In this document: piece after piece, positions 34,991 through 53,159 of the stretch
Layout of the letters: the number at the start of each line of letters is the position of its first letter
Numbering within the stretch: the stretch's first letter is position 1
Assembly (NCBI GenBank): GCA_001247695.2
Contig: LGRX02024739.1
Span: 42,004 to 106,003 of the forward strand
Length of the DNA: 64,000 nucleotides
Reading direction: 5' to 3'
DNA from: Cymbomonas tetramitiformis
Taxonomy: Eukaryota; Chlorophyta; Pyramimonadophyceae; Pyramimonadales; Pyramimonadaceae
Position numbers and translations under genes: made by a program
Notes under the pieces: generated by a model
Database searches by the model: none
The model's input: only the letters and a program-made list of their open reading frames with translations
Told to the model about the DNA's origin: nothing

Positions 34991-37019
34991 ATGAGTGCTA
35001 CTTCTGTATACACTCCTCCGACGGGCGCAACCTCTCGCATGAGATTCGACAACATTTTTCCTAGAAACGTGGGGGCTCGTTATCGAGCCACCCCGCAGTC
35101 CCCTGCTGTGGAGCTCGCCTCCGCATATGAAAAGAGGGCCGTGGCAGTGCTTCAGTCGACGTGGGACGTCGATCGACATCCTGAAGCGCGTGGTCAAAGA
35201 CACCTTGGGGAACAAGGCATCTTCGTTCTCTGGGAGTGAGCCCCACCGCCAGATTTTGTGGGACTCGTTAATCACTTCGTTGCACCAGTCTTTCCCGCGA
35301 AGGACACCGGTTCCGACGATAGCTTTGACCTCGTTGACGTTGGACAAGGAGGTGAACCCGATCTTCAACGACATTATTTTACGAGCGTTGGTATCGTTGA
35401 CCACCCCCCAATCGCCCGCTCGTAGGTGGGTTGAGGCCTCCGCCCGCGTTTCCCCGCGGGATGGGAAACGTGCCCTCCTTGAGATCACGAAGAGACTCTT
35501 GCCTCCTGGGCACCGCCCTCTTGGCTACTGCCCAAAATCACGGTCCTGTCACAAGGACCGAAGTGATTTGGGGCTATCCGCCGCGTTTTTTCGAAATAGT
35601 TGATATTTGAGTGTTTTGACATCATATTTGGGTGTCCAAGAATGTATTACGAACTTCTTTTGGGTGCTATACTCGATATGGGCATGTGCTTGAGAGGAAT
35701 GAAACGCGGGGGTAGTACCGACGAAAATTAAATAAAAATGCCGGTCCTTTCACAAGGACCGGAGTGCCTGAAACCGCTTACACCTACTAGATGGCCTCCA
35801 AATACATCTAGCAATTAAAAATATCATGTTTATGACCCAATAGTGTCCTCTAATATGTGCCACCTCATAGATAGCCATGATACTTCCGCAGTCATGGCTC
35901 ACACGATAGCATGCACTCACGTAATTTCGGATCATATGCATATTAGTACCTAAAAAATATGTCAACCCGTAATGTTTAGAGTACATGCAATGCACAATAC
36001 TGCCAGTTATGGTGATGTTAATAGCTCCAAAAATCAATTGATGTGTATATACGAACACTACAATGTGCTAGCAGCCATACGTGAATAATGCAGATGCTAT
36101 TCGACAAAATTCGTCAAGCCTTCAAGAAAGTTTTTGCTGCATAAAAGAGTAGATATACGAGTGGATATACGAGCGCTCGATATATGAGAGTGGATATACG
36201 ACCCAATATACACTGAGAACGTGCATAATCGTTTGCGTATGATTGGATATGATGTTAGGATATATCTTGGAAGGTTGGCGGGCTTGTGAGACCTAGAATT
36301 CAATTGGATAAAAACTATTAAAGGCATGGTGTGTGTTTTGACGTCCTCCGAAAGTTGCAAGTGAAAAATGATAGGGTATATGATTCAAATGCACTGGATA
36401 TACTCATTTCATGACGATATATTGTCAATAGCGCGTGAAGGCACATAGTATAGGTCCATTGGAAACTAACATTCCGGGTGGGGTGCACTCGCGGAACGCC
36501 AAGAGGGTGGCTTAAAAAATTCCCGAAAAGTCGGTCCTTGTGACAGGACCGGACGCGATTCCAGTCCTGTCACAAGGATCGTTGGGCAATAGCCACTCTT
36601 CGTCACCATGAGGAGCTCGTTGCGATTTCTTTTGGCTCCACCGATGACCCCGAGCCTCTTGTGACTCAAATTCATGAATGCTCGAAAGCGATCGACGCCT
36701 CGGGTGCGGGCACTCTCAACGAGAAGGACGCCCAGCGGCAGCTGTTGGCTGCCCTTGACCCGGTTTTCTACAAGGAGGTTATCACCCCGCTCCGCCTCGA
36801 CACCGAACTCGCCAAGGTACCCCTAGAGGAGATTTACACGCACGTCTTGGAGGTGTGGTGGTCCTCCCACCCCGATGGCCCTCCTCGAGCGAAGGTGACT
36901 CACGCCCCTTCGCCACCTCACGTCTCGGCTGCCGCCTACGCCGCTCCGCACGAGACCGATGTTCGTTCCTTCGTGGAGGAGTTCCAGCGGGTCATTCGTG
37001 ATGCCGCCGCCTTGCTTGA
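34991..37019 (+). pseudogene. Second copy of the element-Y gag, broken
   Basis: From the ATG at 34991 (MSATSVYTPPTGATS) the protein matches the gag at 15464-17780 segment by segment: R..FPRNVGARYR, SPARRWVEASARVSPRDGKRALLE, and after the insertion PVFYKEVITPLRLDTELAKV. A one-base frame change lies near 35168. At 35522-36595 a TGGCTAC element interrupts it. Joining the flanks at the CTCT duplication restores an in-frame HRPL/RHHEEL junction that aligns with copy 1. The homology ends at 37019, where a third TGGCTAC terminus begins. No LTRs were identified. Confidence 0.75.
35522..36595. mobile_element. TGGCTAC inverted-repeat element, copy B (complete)
   Basis: It is 1074 bp, from TGGCTACTGCCC to GGGCAATAGCCA, with CTCT on both sides (35518-35521 and 36596-36599). 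Hairpins of the type CGGTCCT-GTCACA-AGGACCG lie at 35538-35560 and 35742-35762 on the left and in the last 85 bp on the right. The left 240 bp match copies A and C. The interior (35770-36500) does not match them and encodes nothing recognisable. Confidence 0.85.
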
Positions 37020-37265
37020 TGGCTACTGCCCGATGGTCCGGTCCTATGACAAGGACCGTAGTGAATTCGGGCTAGCAAGTGCGTGTTTTAGATATACTTG
37101 ATATTTGAGTGCTTGGACATCATTTCCAGGTGTCAAAGAATTTATCTTGAACGTGGTTTGGGCGGTATACTCGATTTGGGCATGTGGGGAGATGGTGGAA
37201 CTAGTGGAGGGGGTAGCATCGCTTGAAATTAATTAAAATGGCCGGTCCTATCACAAGGACCGGAA
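37020..37265. mobile_element. TGGCTAC element, copy C (left end only)
   Basis: TGGCTACTGCCC at 37020 is followed by the same subterminal hairpin (GGTCCTATGACAAGGACC) and the shared 240-bp left arm ending in the second hairpin at about 37241-37261. I found no matching right end further right, so the element is truncated or its right boundary is unrecognised. It interrupts the gag relic after a TTGA that would be one copy of the target duplication. Confidence 0.65.
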
Positions 37266-37459
37266 AGGGCGGAGCTTCGTTCACTCATCAAATGCGAAAA
37301 AAATGGCATCGAGTGCACACCTAGCAAGAACGTGGTTCACCTTTTTTACACACCACTTGCCCAAACCAGGATGCTTGTGCTGACCATACTGGGCAGTTTC
37401 GCCTTTCACGTTCAGAAACCTCCGACATTTTCAGCAACAATCCTGAAACAAAGCGGCCT

Positions 37460-37836
37460 TCATGGTCCGTGGCGGCGTTTTGGGGCGCATAGGCGCTTTT
37501 GTTCACGCCGATGCTCTGCATATTGAGCAACACGGTCAGCAGTGGGAGGATCCTCCTCCTCCTCCTCCTCCTCCTCCTCCGACCCCTCGTCCTCATCATT
37601 ATCCTCATTATTATCCTCTTCTTCCGCGCTACGCGCTTCCTCAACTGCGCGAAAAGCTAGTGAATGCGTGAACATACGGAAGCGAGGACGAGGTGAACAT
37701 GAAATTGAGGGAATGTACCTGACGACGGTCGCCTTGCAGGGGCAAACATGCTCCTTGGCGGCCGCACGCCGAACACGACGCTTGACCTGGTGCGGCTTCG
37801 CGTTGATGACACGTGCATGTGTTCATAACGCGGCAT
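37460..37836 (-). CDS. Possible small two-exon gene for an acidic/basic protein
   Basis: A model on the minus strand starts at the ATG at 37836 (MPRYEHMHVSSTRSRTRSS). It has a donor G|GTACAT at about 37728 and an acceptor CGCAG before VEEARS at about 37645, and ends at TGA 37460. The second exon is a run of about 30 acidic residues followed by a basic tail (RREQKRLCAPKRRHG), the kind of composition seen in nuclear proteins. The model rests only on splice-site phase and composition. The acidic run comes from a CCT/AGG microsatellite, and the locus lies next to element C. Confidence 0.25.
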
Positions 37837-39071
37837 GTATTACGCGTGTACGATTAGTCACGTGGTGCATGCTACTATAATCTGAGTATGCAGCGACCTT
37901 CGCTCATACCTACAGTATGCGTGTTTCGCATTGGGAATCGCTTCGTGTGTAGCCTTGTATGCCCCGTCGCGCCGGGACACGCGGCGTGATTATCACGGTC
38001 TGGTTTAACTATCGGATGCCTCTGCGTTGCTTGGGACAAATCGCATAATGCGTGGTGGTAAGCCTGAGCGAATACTACAATGGCATATCACGTTGAGGCA
38101 AAGAGGGATGTGCGGCTGTCGTGCTTTCTACTACTGGCGCGAAGTCCTCTCGGTCACCTGCTCCTGTTGCTCCTGCTACCAGTCTTTTTTTGCGAGCCAT
38201 GGTTGATTTATGCGACCGTTAATTTGGAATGCTGTGTCGACAGCGCAGTTCAAGCTTGTGCACGATCTATCTACACATTATCGCAAATTAATTGCATTTG
38301 TCCACGGGTAGACTACCATTAGAATCAGTTGACTACGCGCAGACAACTATTAAAATCAGTTGCGCATACTATCCTCAAATCATTTGCCTGCGCGCATACA
38401 ACCATACATGACATTTATTTATGCGTATACCACAATAAACCCTTTAAAAATGGTTGAAATGAAAATTGGGCTATCGCAAATATCAGACGAGCATGACATA
38501 CACGGAGAATACTACCCAGTAACAATGCGAGCTCTCCCCAAAATCCTGGAGCCCCCTTATTTTGATGATCACATTTTGCAAATGCCACAAAAACAAGAGA
38601 CAATCGGTGTACCCAAGTGTGTAGCTTGAAACTCAATTACTCAATTACATAAATTCTCTCCCGGTGGCATTTTTCCAGCTATTCACTTTATCTTGTGGGG
38701 TCTAAAATTTTGTGTTTCCACTGCCACGAAGCTGTGATGATAAATAGATCACACTTGACTAACGGCGTGCCCTAATGCAAAGTCTGGGCATCTGGATCCT
38801 CTGTTCCAACATTTGACATGACAATCCTATTAGAATGGGCACACGCGTTCTCTCTTCTTCAGGTATAAGGCCCCACTCTGCCAATGCTCTGCTCTCACTG
38901 AAACCTATCTATTCTCAAGTCATCCATACTCATAAGGCACACATGTTTCCCAAGTCTCTATCAAACATGCCAGCCGGCCCTGGTGCCAGCATCCTCAGGC
39001 TCTTTTCATCTGATGGCGCCGCCACTTCCACCATCCATTTCCATCTCTTCTCTGCCTGTGCATCCTTTTAT
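37837..39071. other. No gene recognised
   Basis: Region between the small candidate gene and the 3' end of the DnaJ gene. Only short chance frames are seen. Confidence 0.45.
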
Positions 39072-44454
<5,383 letters not shown>

Positions 44455-47400
44455 TTTTTCCATTTTTCTGCTGTTTGAATGAAAACAAAAACAACACAGC
44501 TACAGGACTCCGCAACAAAGAGAAAGTCTCCGATGTCGAAAAGGGACTTATCTTCGATGAACGAATATCCTTCAGCGTTCAGGCGGTGGCATCGAGTGGA
44601 AATTGTGCAAGTCGAAAGAGGAGAGACAGCCAAGCGATTGGAGCCGACAAGGGCTGAGGGGCGCGATTTTGCATTACGTGCACATGTCATCAATTTCCCT
44701 CAATTCCATTGGACAAGGATGGAACGATGCAACATGCAAGTATGCGAATGGGCTCAGACTGTGAGGCATTTTTGGTTTCAAGAGTGCATTGAACAAAAGA
44801 AGGATAAGTGTGCTGGGCTGCTGGCGTCTTCTGTCGCCACGTTTCTCGAATGTATATCGTGGCAAAATATATGCCCTTCGATCCCTGTTAAAGTTTGTAA
44901 GTGTATCATAACAAGATCCAAGCCGCTCAGTACAGAATAAGAGAATATGCCAAGGCACAAACGGAGCTCAACAATAGGGGGTGACACGTGAACGTGACAC
45001 AGGGGGGGGGGGAATTAATCTCCAAAGTGGTTGAGTGGTTGTTCGTTGTAGGAGTTCTGACTTCTGTGGCATTCGTATTGCATTGCATGGCATTGCGTTC
45101 TTCCCTTAGCTGTTGTGTCACCTTTTCCAACGTTTAATCGTCTCCGCATCTATGTTCGGATAAACGCGTTACGCGTAAATCTCAAAACGTCGGAAACAAG
45201 TGTTTACGCGTAAATTACGCGAGTCTTGATTTTAGCACGATTTTACGTGTACCACAAACCACACTGCAAGGGCGGCGGTACGTGGGACACAACGTAGTGC
45301 TAGGATTCAAGAGCGATATGCTAGGCGTGTGGTGCCTGAAAGGAGGAGCCCAGTCTGCGTGTGTTTGTACGGTCTCTAGGCGCGCCACGATTCGTCGTGC
45401 ACCGCCTATTCCTCTCACTTGTTAGGTACTCTTCCGTTACTTCCGTTAGGTTGACAGCATCACTGCACACTGCAACAAACGATCAAACGTAAGCTTACTA
45501 TCATGCACTTTAGGTGTACGCACCAGAGTGCCACAACTCTTCTTTGTTATTACATGTAAATAATTTTGCAGATAGTTGTAGATAGCATATTCGTAATTCC
45601 TTAGAATTTAATATAACATTGCAATGCACTAGCGTATGAATCAACTTGACTGTATTGGCTAGTGGCTGTTGTCCACCGCTCCACCTGACTTGTCTTTTCG
45701 GTGTTCCGCACTCGAGAGGAACTTGTCGTACTTCCATATGTTCTCGTATGCGAGGCACGTAGGGGGCCTAAGTTGTGTCTTGTGTGTAAGTTACGGCAAA
45801 TAAATACCGTAGATAAGCGTAATAAGAAATGTCAATATTATAGGGTTTATTGTACGATCATGTCCCGGTTGTACGGTAATGCTATTTCTACATAATGCAT
45901 TACGCGTAAATCTCAAAACCTTGGAAACATTAGTTATTATTTATTATAATACATTTACGTCGATGAGTAAGGCAAGGCCTTCGGAACGATCTACTGGAGT
46001 ATGTTCCCCTCAAACATAACTGTCTGCAAAGCAGGAAGCATTCCACTAAATATGGAAGCAGGAGGCGGCTCGGCACTAAGGAGACGTGTCGGCCACCAAG
46101 TCGGTCCGAAAAACATTAGCAGGTCACGGAGTTGATGCCTGGTGGGGATGGAGAAGTTAATAATTGTATTCAACCCCTAAAGGGCGGATGGAATTTCTTG
46201 CAAAAAACGGTGTTTTGGGGATTGTAGGCATTGTCGCGTATCGCGGACATCGATGTGCATTCACGTTATCAGGTATGCTGTGTATGACCACCATGTAACT
46301 TTCTGAGCGCCGTAACATGCATCCGTGCACCATATATATTCAGATTTTCGACATATCCAACCCAATTTTCATGATTTTGGGACATGTAAAATTTCTCCGA
46401 TCTCCTATTACAACTTATATTTCGACTTCGTTGGGTGACTATCGTCGTGAAAACTTGGGGATTGGTCACATGAACATATTCCCACCCGGTAGCGCACCTC
46501 TATACCGGCAAATATACCGACTATGAGCAAAAACGCCCCCCAAAACACCAAAAAAACACCCAAAAACACTTAATTGTAAATGTTTTCCATACTTAAGGAA
46601 TGATTTCCCATACTTAAGCGCAATTGAAGGCGATTGCTTCCTATTTGTGGGGATATATAGCATGTGTCATCCAAACAGCCATGGAGGGGACGCTAGTGGA
46701 CATTGGGCACGCGACATGCCTTCACAACTCCACCCAGTTGGGCGGGATCGTCGGGTGTAAGCCTTGATTTCGTCTATTTCATTAAGACAAAATTCAAGCT
46801 CTAAAAGGCAAGGCAAGAATTGTCGTAATTGAAAATGTTGCTATGTGAGATATATGTCCTTTATGGACTACCCATCCCAGTGATTAGTCATTTGCGACAT
46901 ACACACAGGTAGGTGCACGCGCCTTGGAATGCATATTGGACGGGTGATGACCCCTACGTTCTTCCAGGTGGCGGATGCTATAAGGATGACTTTTCGGATG
47001 TCGTTATCATAGTTATAGACAGTGCACCCAGTGATACTCAACCAGCCTTTTGTAACAAACGCCGGCTTCTCATGGTACCGCGCCGGGTTTGTTCAGCTGG
47101 TGACACGCATGACAGTGGTGACAGCATGACAGGCTTTACGAAGATGACCATCTGTGAGATACGGACTCGTCAGAGAAGATATAGTCACCATCAGGTGACC
47201 AGAGAATGATAAGACGAAGATGGCAGTGACTCCTTTGCCGCTGACGCGTCAGTCAGAATGCGGTAAACGGTAACATTGTTAGAGCTGGCATGGGATAATG
47301 ACTTTCCATTGGCCAGATGAAGATTTAGGGGCTAGAACCCGTTACAGTTTTGGGAAATGTGACAGGACATTGAGATATTAGTAGACTCTGACCGAAGGTC

Positions 47401-47689
47401 AAGCTAGTGGACTCATTATTGTTTTGCCTTCGCAAGTACTAGGTGGCTGTTCGCGTGCCAGTGCTAGAGTGCTAAGACAGTTCTGCTCACAGCTTTTGTA
47501 CACACAATAATTCGTATTTTGTGATATAATATCAATTTTGACGGATATATTTTACTGCTGTTTTCATACCTTTTCAAAACAATAATGTCCTGCGCGGAGC
47601 GGCTTTTTATTTCAGTGTTAATCCGGAAGTGAAGGCCCTTTGGCGAGAAGTTAGCAGCAGTTGAAAGAGCGGATTCGCAAGTCAGGCGA
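44455..47689. other. Intergenic region, no gene recognised
   Basis: It contains the presumed promoter of the DnaJ gene at its left end, without a clear TATA element. GCGTAAATCTCAAAAC occurs at about 45171 and 45905, each near a TTACGCG palindrome, so an old repeat is likely. The LTR of the large element to the right may lie between 47200 and 47690, but I could not define it. Confidence 0.45.
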
Positions 47690-48500
47690 CTCCAGGGGCA
47701 CCCACGGTGCACTGGCGGAACCTTTTTCTTCCCTGAGCTTGGTGGTACTTGCACTGGAAGAGCCTCCAGCAGCAGCGGCGACAGATCAGCTTTGAATTCA
47801 CTAGACATGAGCGGTTTCCTTCTGCACAGTGATATGCTCAACACCTCTGTCTTCAGCGAATCCAGGGGCACCCCTGGTGCACTGGCCTAGCTGCTGACAG
47901 GTGTCCTTCAGTTTTAAGCTAATCAGCACTGCATGAGCTTGGGCGGCGGCAGCGACAAAGTCAATCAGCAGTTAATGTACACCTGGATGAGCAGCTCTCA
48001 GTGGTTCTTTCAGCTGACCACCTTGCTTGAAGTGAATCCAGGGGCACCCATGGTGCACTGGCTTAACTGAAAGGCAGGTGTGTTTCACCTGAGAGCTAAT
48101 CAGCAGCGGCATCTGCCCTGTCTTACCGGCTAAGAGTGGATCAACAGCTGATGTGCACCTTGATGAACTATCTTCCAGTGAGCTCTCCAGCTGGCCACCT
48201 TGTCTGAAGTGAATCCAGGGACACCCCTGGTGTACTGGCTTAGCTGAAAGGCAGGTGTGCTTGGCCTGTGAGCTAATTAGCGGCGACATCTGCTTTTATT
48301 TACCAGTGAAGAAGTGGATCAGCAGTGAGTCACTGCTCTATGTCTGGAACTCCAACTTACGGTTTCTTTGGCAGCTCCACTTTGTCCGACGGTTAATCCA
48401 GGGACACCCCTGGTGTACTGGCCTAAGCCTGAAGCAGAGGAAGAGCTTGCTAGAGGACTGGCAGCTGCATCAACTCTGAAGGCGACAAATGAGTGGTCTA
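47690..48500 (+). repeat. Five degenerate ~175-bp direct repeats before ORF1
   Basis: The anchor TCCAGGGRCACCC..GGTGYACTGG occurs at about 47691, 47860, 48037, 48213 and 48398. Each anchor is nearly self-complementary (CCAGGGGCACC / GGTGCACTGG) and is preceded in most copies by GTGAA or GCGAA. The units lie in the leader of the large retrotransposon. Confidence 0.8.
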
Positions 48501-48601
48501 TTCCCTGGTGTGACACAGTGACCTTGTGGATTTAGAGTTAATTACGTTTCCAGCCTGGAGTGCTGCTCACTACTGGAGTGACCTTCTGCTGCCTTATCAC
48601 A

Positions 48602-51600
48602 ATGTGTTGGAGAATTCTTCTATCCTTTCTACAGTATTGGTCAGCCGAGCTCGAAGCTAAATTCTTGATGAAGGGCACCAAAGAGAAAGAAGATCTCTTG
48701 ATCGCCAAGCCGCAGACCAACGAGCAGGACGGTCTCGCCTACGTGAAGAGCTGTCGTCGCAGGGAGGCAGCTCTCAACACCGGCAGGAGGGTGGAGGACT
48801 CCGTCGTCAGGCAGAACATCGAGGAATGCATTAAGGGCCTGCGCATCAAAGAATACCGAGATCGCGTGTCCGAGCAGCTGCGCGTCAGTCATCCTGCCCC
48901 CAACAGGGTTACTTGGGAGGACCTCGAGGTGATTGTGGAGGTGCAGGACAAGCTCAAGAACGATGCAGAGGCTTGGGCCCTCACGCTGCAGCAGGAGCTG
49001 GTTCGCAGGCTCAACTGCGTGTACTCCTGCTTTGAGGCCAGGCAGATGGGGCTTGACCTGGCTGCACTGGTGTCAGCCATGAGGCGTTCGGGTTCTGCCT
49101 CCAAGACTGGGGACAGACGCCGGGACCCCAAGAAGAAGGAGCAAGCACAGCATGGTGGCGACGACGCCAAGAGACCTGCCAGGGAAGCGAACAATGCCGA
49201 GCGTCAGAAACCTTCTTACAGCAAGGTGCCACCACCTGATGCTTCGAAGAAGTTCCAGTGTGACTGGTGCTTCACGCGCCTGCCCCACTCTGCAGAGCGC
49301 TGCTACACGGGGTGTCGTGATGCTCGGGTGCCGCCCAACTTCCATAAGGACAGGCAGAACTCCAAGTGGCCGGACGAGGTCAAGAATGCCCAGATGCGCG
49401 CCTACAACATCACACACCGCTTTGATAAGCACAAGATGGGGATCACCACCAAGGAGTGGCTTAAGCTCCCGGAGGCCAAGCAGAAGCAACCACAGCAGCA
49501 GCAGCAGCAGCAGCAAGTGGCTGCCAGTGCCGAGGTTAAGGAGAAGCTCGCCGCAGAATTGTCAGGCCTCCAGGCAGGGTCACCTCCAAAGGATGACGAG
49601 ATCGCCGATGCGCAGGCCCTATCAGAGGCCAGTGATGCGGATACCGAGTACAACTCCAACTTCACCCAACAGGCAGAATACGAGGAGGATGAGCAGGACT
49701 GCCCTGCTGGGGGTGGTTTGGGAGGTGGTCATGGTGTTGACATCGATCACGCACCGAGTCTCCAGGCCAGCGCCGCTGTCGCCTTGGGCAACACTCAGCA
49801 GATGCGGGGCTTCCAGGTCAAGACGCCGGAGGAGTTCGACAGGGCCGCTCAGGTGCCTAGAGCCGTCCCTCCCGACTTACTCAGCAGGAAGGTCCACCTG
49901 TTGGCATCCAATCTTCGCAGCTCCGTGCGTGCCTGCTCGCAGATTGCTGCCATCCTGATATCCCAGAACGCCATTGATCTCCCGAAGGACATCGAGAATC
50001 TTGTGGCACTGGAGGAGCTCATGGGCAAGGATCCGAATGATGCAACCGAACAGCCCGCCGAGGTCAATGAGCATGAGTTGGAAGACACGCACGCCGCAGC
50101 GACGCAAGGAGCAAGAAGGGAAGCAGACGGTCCAGGACATCGTGCAACTGAGGAGGTGCCATTGGACGAGATGCCCAATGGGGTGGTCGACAGCGCCGCC
50201 GCTCGATGTGCAGCTGCTGCCTACGTGGACGATCTGGGGGTGGTTGACTTCAGTGACCATGGACATGTGCGAGCTGGTACCATCAAGACCTCCGCTTACG
50301 ACGCACTGAGGGCAAAGATGGCGCAGCATCTGACCGACGAGCAGGTGCTATTGATGGCTCAAGTTCAGCCCATCTGCAAGTTGCAGAATGCCACTCTATA
50401 TGAGGGGCTTGCGCTGGTGTCATCCGGTGGCGAGCTTATGCTGTACCGGGCAATCCTCATGGACACCGGCGCCAACTGTAACATCATCTCGATCTCTGTT
50501 GTGAGGCGGCTGGGTCTCACGATTTACGAAGCCACCACTGGCGCCAAGGTCACCAGATGTGACAACAGTCCCACAAAGTTCACCCATTATTGCTACGTGG
50601 ACGTCATTTTGGCAGCGGGCACGCCGCACATGACGCTTCACCGCTTGTATGCCTTCGTGACCTTCGAGGCCGAGAACTCGTGGGACCTGCTGATAGGTAC
50701 TGGGCCATTGAAGAACTCCCTGATGATTGATATCAAGCTTGGGAGTGGAGTGGCCGTATCACATGCGCCAACGATCCTGGGCACGAACGCCCAGGTGGTG
50801 CTTCCGCTGGTGGACATGACGCCACCCAAACGTCCTGACCTGCCCAGACGCGTGGACCCGGTGGTGTGTCTGCAGTCAGAGATTTTCGGACAGGGATTGG
50901 AGTGTGATTGGCTGAGGCACACGCCTCTGAGCACGAGCGAGGAGAGATTCGCGGCTTCGGGGATCCAGTGTGAGCACATTGATGACCATGCCGAGTCACC
51001 AGTGACGTCACAACCTCCTTCGCCGAGACCGCTTGCTGATCTCCCACGACATCGAGTCGCCACACAAGCAGAGATTCAGGAGCAATGTCGCCGTCAGACA
51101 TGCTCTCTTGAAGGCGGCCGACGTAGTAGCCTGCCGTCGCTGACGCCCGCCGTACAGGCAGCGTCGGAGCACATGCTCGAGCAGTTCTACAAGGAGCCGG
51201 ACCCTTGGAAAGGTGGGCACGCTAAGTGGGTCACCGACTGGACACGGAGTCCTTCTCGGGTAAATGCTGGGGACCATCCGTCTTTGGATACCCCGCTCGA
51301 TTATCACTGGGCGGACCAGAGGCTGTATCTAGACCGGCATCACGTCGCGCGCCTCTGTCGCATCCTCCAGAATCCCGCCCAGGACATGCCGAGCAGACCC
51401 TCTCGTGAGCATGTCTGCGTGGAGTTCGCCCGCTGCCTCGAACAGAAGTGGGTGACGATGCACCAGCTGATGACCCCGAACTGGCTGCATGTGGACCAAA
51501 AGCTGAAGCACGACGATCAGAAGAACTGCTGGGTGCTCGATGGCGACTACATGACGTATGTACCGTCCTCGGCCAGCAAGCAGGACGTCGCCAGGCCCCG

Positions 51601-53155
51601 GGAGAGCAGGTCGCAGTTAGACTACAACCCAATCCAGAGGCTGCAGAGCACGCTCCAGTCGTTGCTCAAGTACCCCAGTGGTGAAGTCACTGGCACCCTT
51701 ATGTGGGATTTGAGGAAGCGCGTCTTCTGTGTTCAGCCAAGCGCAGCCACACAGCAGCTCGATCTGCTGCATTGCACGTTGTCTCATGTACGCGTGTCCA
51801 ACCGTGAAGAGGTGCTGGACGAGCTCCAGCTCCCTCACTGGTACGAGAGTACGGGCGTCTGGACGTACCAGTTGCTCAGATACCTCTGCCCAGTGGACAT
51901 TGAGGCTCTCTCTGATGGCATACTCCGTCAATATGCTCGACATGGCGGCGAGAGACCGCCTCTGGAGCTCGTCTTCTCGGATTCCAGCACCAAGTACTAC
52001 CCAGTGGGGGATGGTCTTGGGGGGCCTGGCAGGGTGTTCTCCGAGAATGCTGCCGCCCAGGAGTACGTGCGCCTGGGGGAGATGCGGAAAATGCTCAAGT
52101 CGGTCGACACCAGGCGGCAGGGCCACGAGGCGCTCTATGCAGACGCAAAGCGCAGGCCGCCACCGCCCAACGACATGGCTCATTTACGGCTCACTAAGCG
52201 TGCCCCTGCGCGGCCACCTGTCCCTGCCGCTGTGGCGGGACCATCTCAGGCTGCCGCAGTACCGTCCCAGGCTGTAGCAGGCCCATCTCAGGCTGCCGCT
52301 GGCCCGTCTCGTGCCAGGTCCGCCAGTGACTCGCCGCCACGCTCGTCACGCGTCCGCGCCTTCCAAGCCCTCAAGCATGGGCCTACGCCATCGCCGGCAT
52401 CCAGCGACGGTGAGCCCGTGGACGATTCTCGTGCGTTGTCATCTCAATTCGTTTGCGCCGCTGCCGCTCGTCCTTCTCAAGGGGAATCACCCCCTGCATC
52501 GCCTGCTGTGAGCAACGATGGCACATGGGCCGACTCGATCCGGGTCCCGCGTGATGCCCGACCACGTTCCTCGGGAGGCGCGCCGTCTACGCCTCCGAGC
52601 CCGCCACGGGCGCGTCAGCTGTCTCAGTCCCCTACAAGGGCGCCTCCATCTCCGGCAGGGTCGGATTGGGATGCCGTGCAGATGGCCACCTCATCCGTCA
52701 GTTCGGTGGGCAGGTTTCTGACCGTGGCGGAGGTGAGCAACTTGAGGGAACGCCGCAACCTCACCGTCTTCATGGTGAAGTTTGCCGTGGCACATGCGAA
52801 CCGCTGCCGGGACCAGCGGATCGTGTATGAGCTTGGCGTGTGCAACCAGGAGCGAGGTCTCAGGCTGCGGGACTATCCGGGCATCACCAGCGCAGTCGCC
52901 AAGAAGCACAACAAGACCATCACTTGCGGGCAGCGGGGCTGGCGCCTCCCTCTTGGGGGACAGACGACGTCTGCCAATCTGTTGGAGGCCATCATGTCAG
53001 CCTATGCTGATCTGTCGCATCGTGGCTCAGGACACACGCGTGGCGTAGGTTATGCAAGGAACGTCGAGTTCTCGCTGTGCAAGTACGTGGAGCTTGGGTC
53101 GGCACACGTGCTGCGCTGCATGGCGCATCCAAACGCCACGCCGGTGCATTACATC
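48602..53155 (+). CDS. ORF1 (gag and protease) of the large retrotransposon, part 1
   Basis: I chose the ATG at 48602. The open frame reaches back to 48560 without an earlier ATG, and the ATG at 48668 is also possible. The N-terminus (about residues 20-230) is helical and charged, as in gag proteins. A zinc-knuckle-like CDWCFTRLPHSAERCYTGC lies at about 49258-49314, followed by a Gln run at 49487-49517 and an acidic region. The retropepsin motif ILMDTGANCNIIS is at about 50453-50491, with the later conserved WDLLIGTGPL segment at about 50680. The remaining 800 residues are unfamiliar, with Pro/Ser/Ala-rich stretches around 52200-52700. The frame is open up to the transposon at 53156. Joined at the ATC duplication with 59867-60427 it would encode about 1,704 aa. 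Confidence 0.75.
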
Positions 53156-53159
53156 CCCT

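Noticed and set aside
37542..37585. Regulatory poly-pyrimidine element
   Set aside because: A simple TCC microsatellite that codes the acidic run in the candidate small gene; no independent evidence of a regulatory role.
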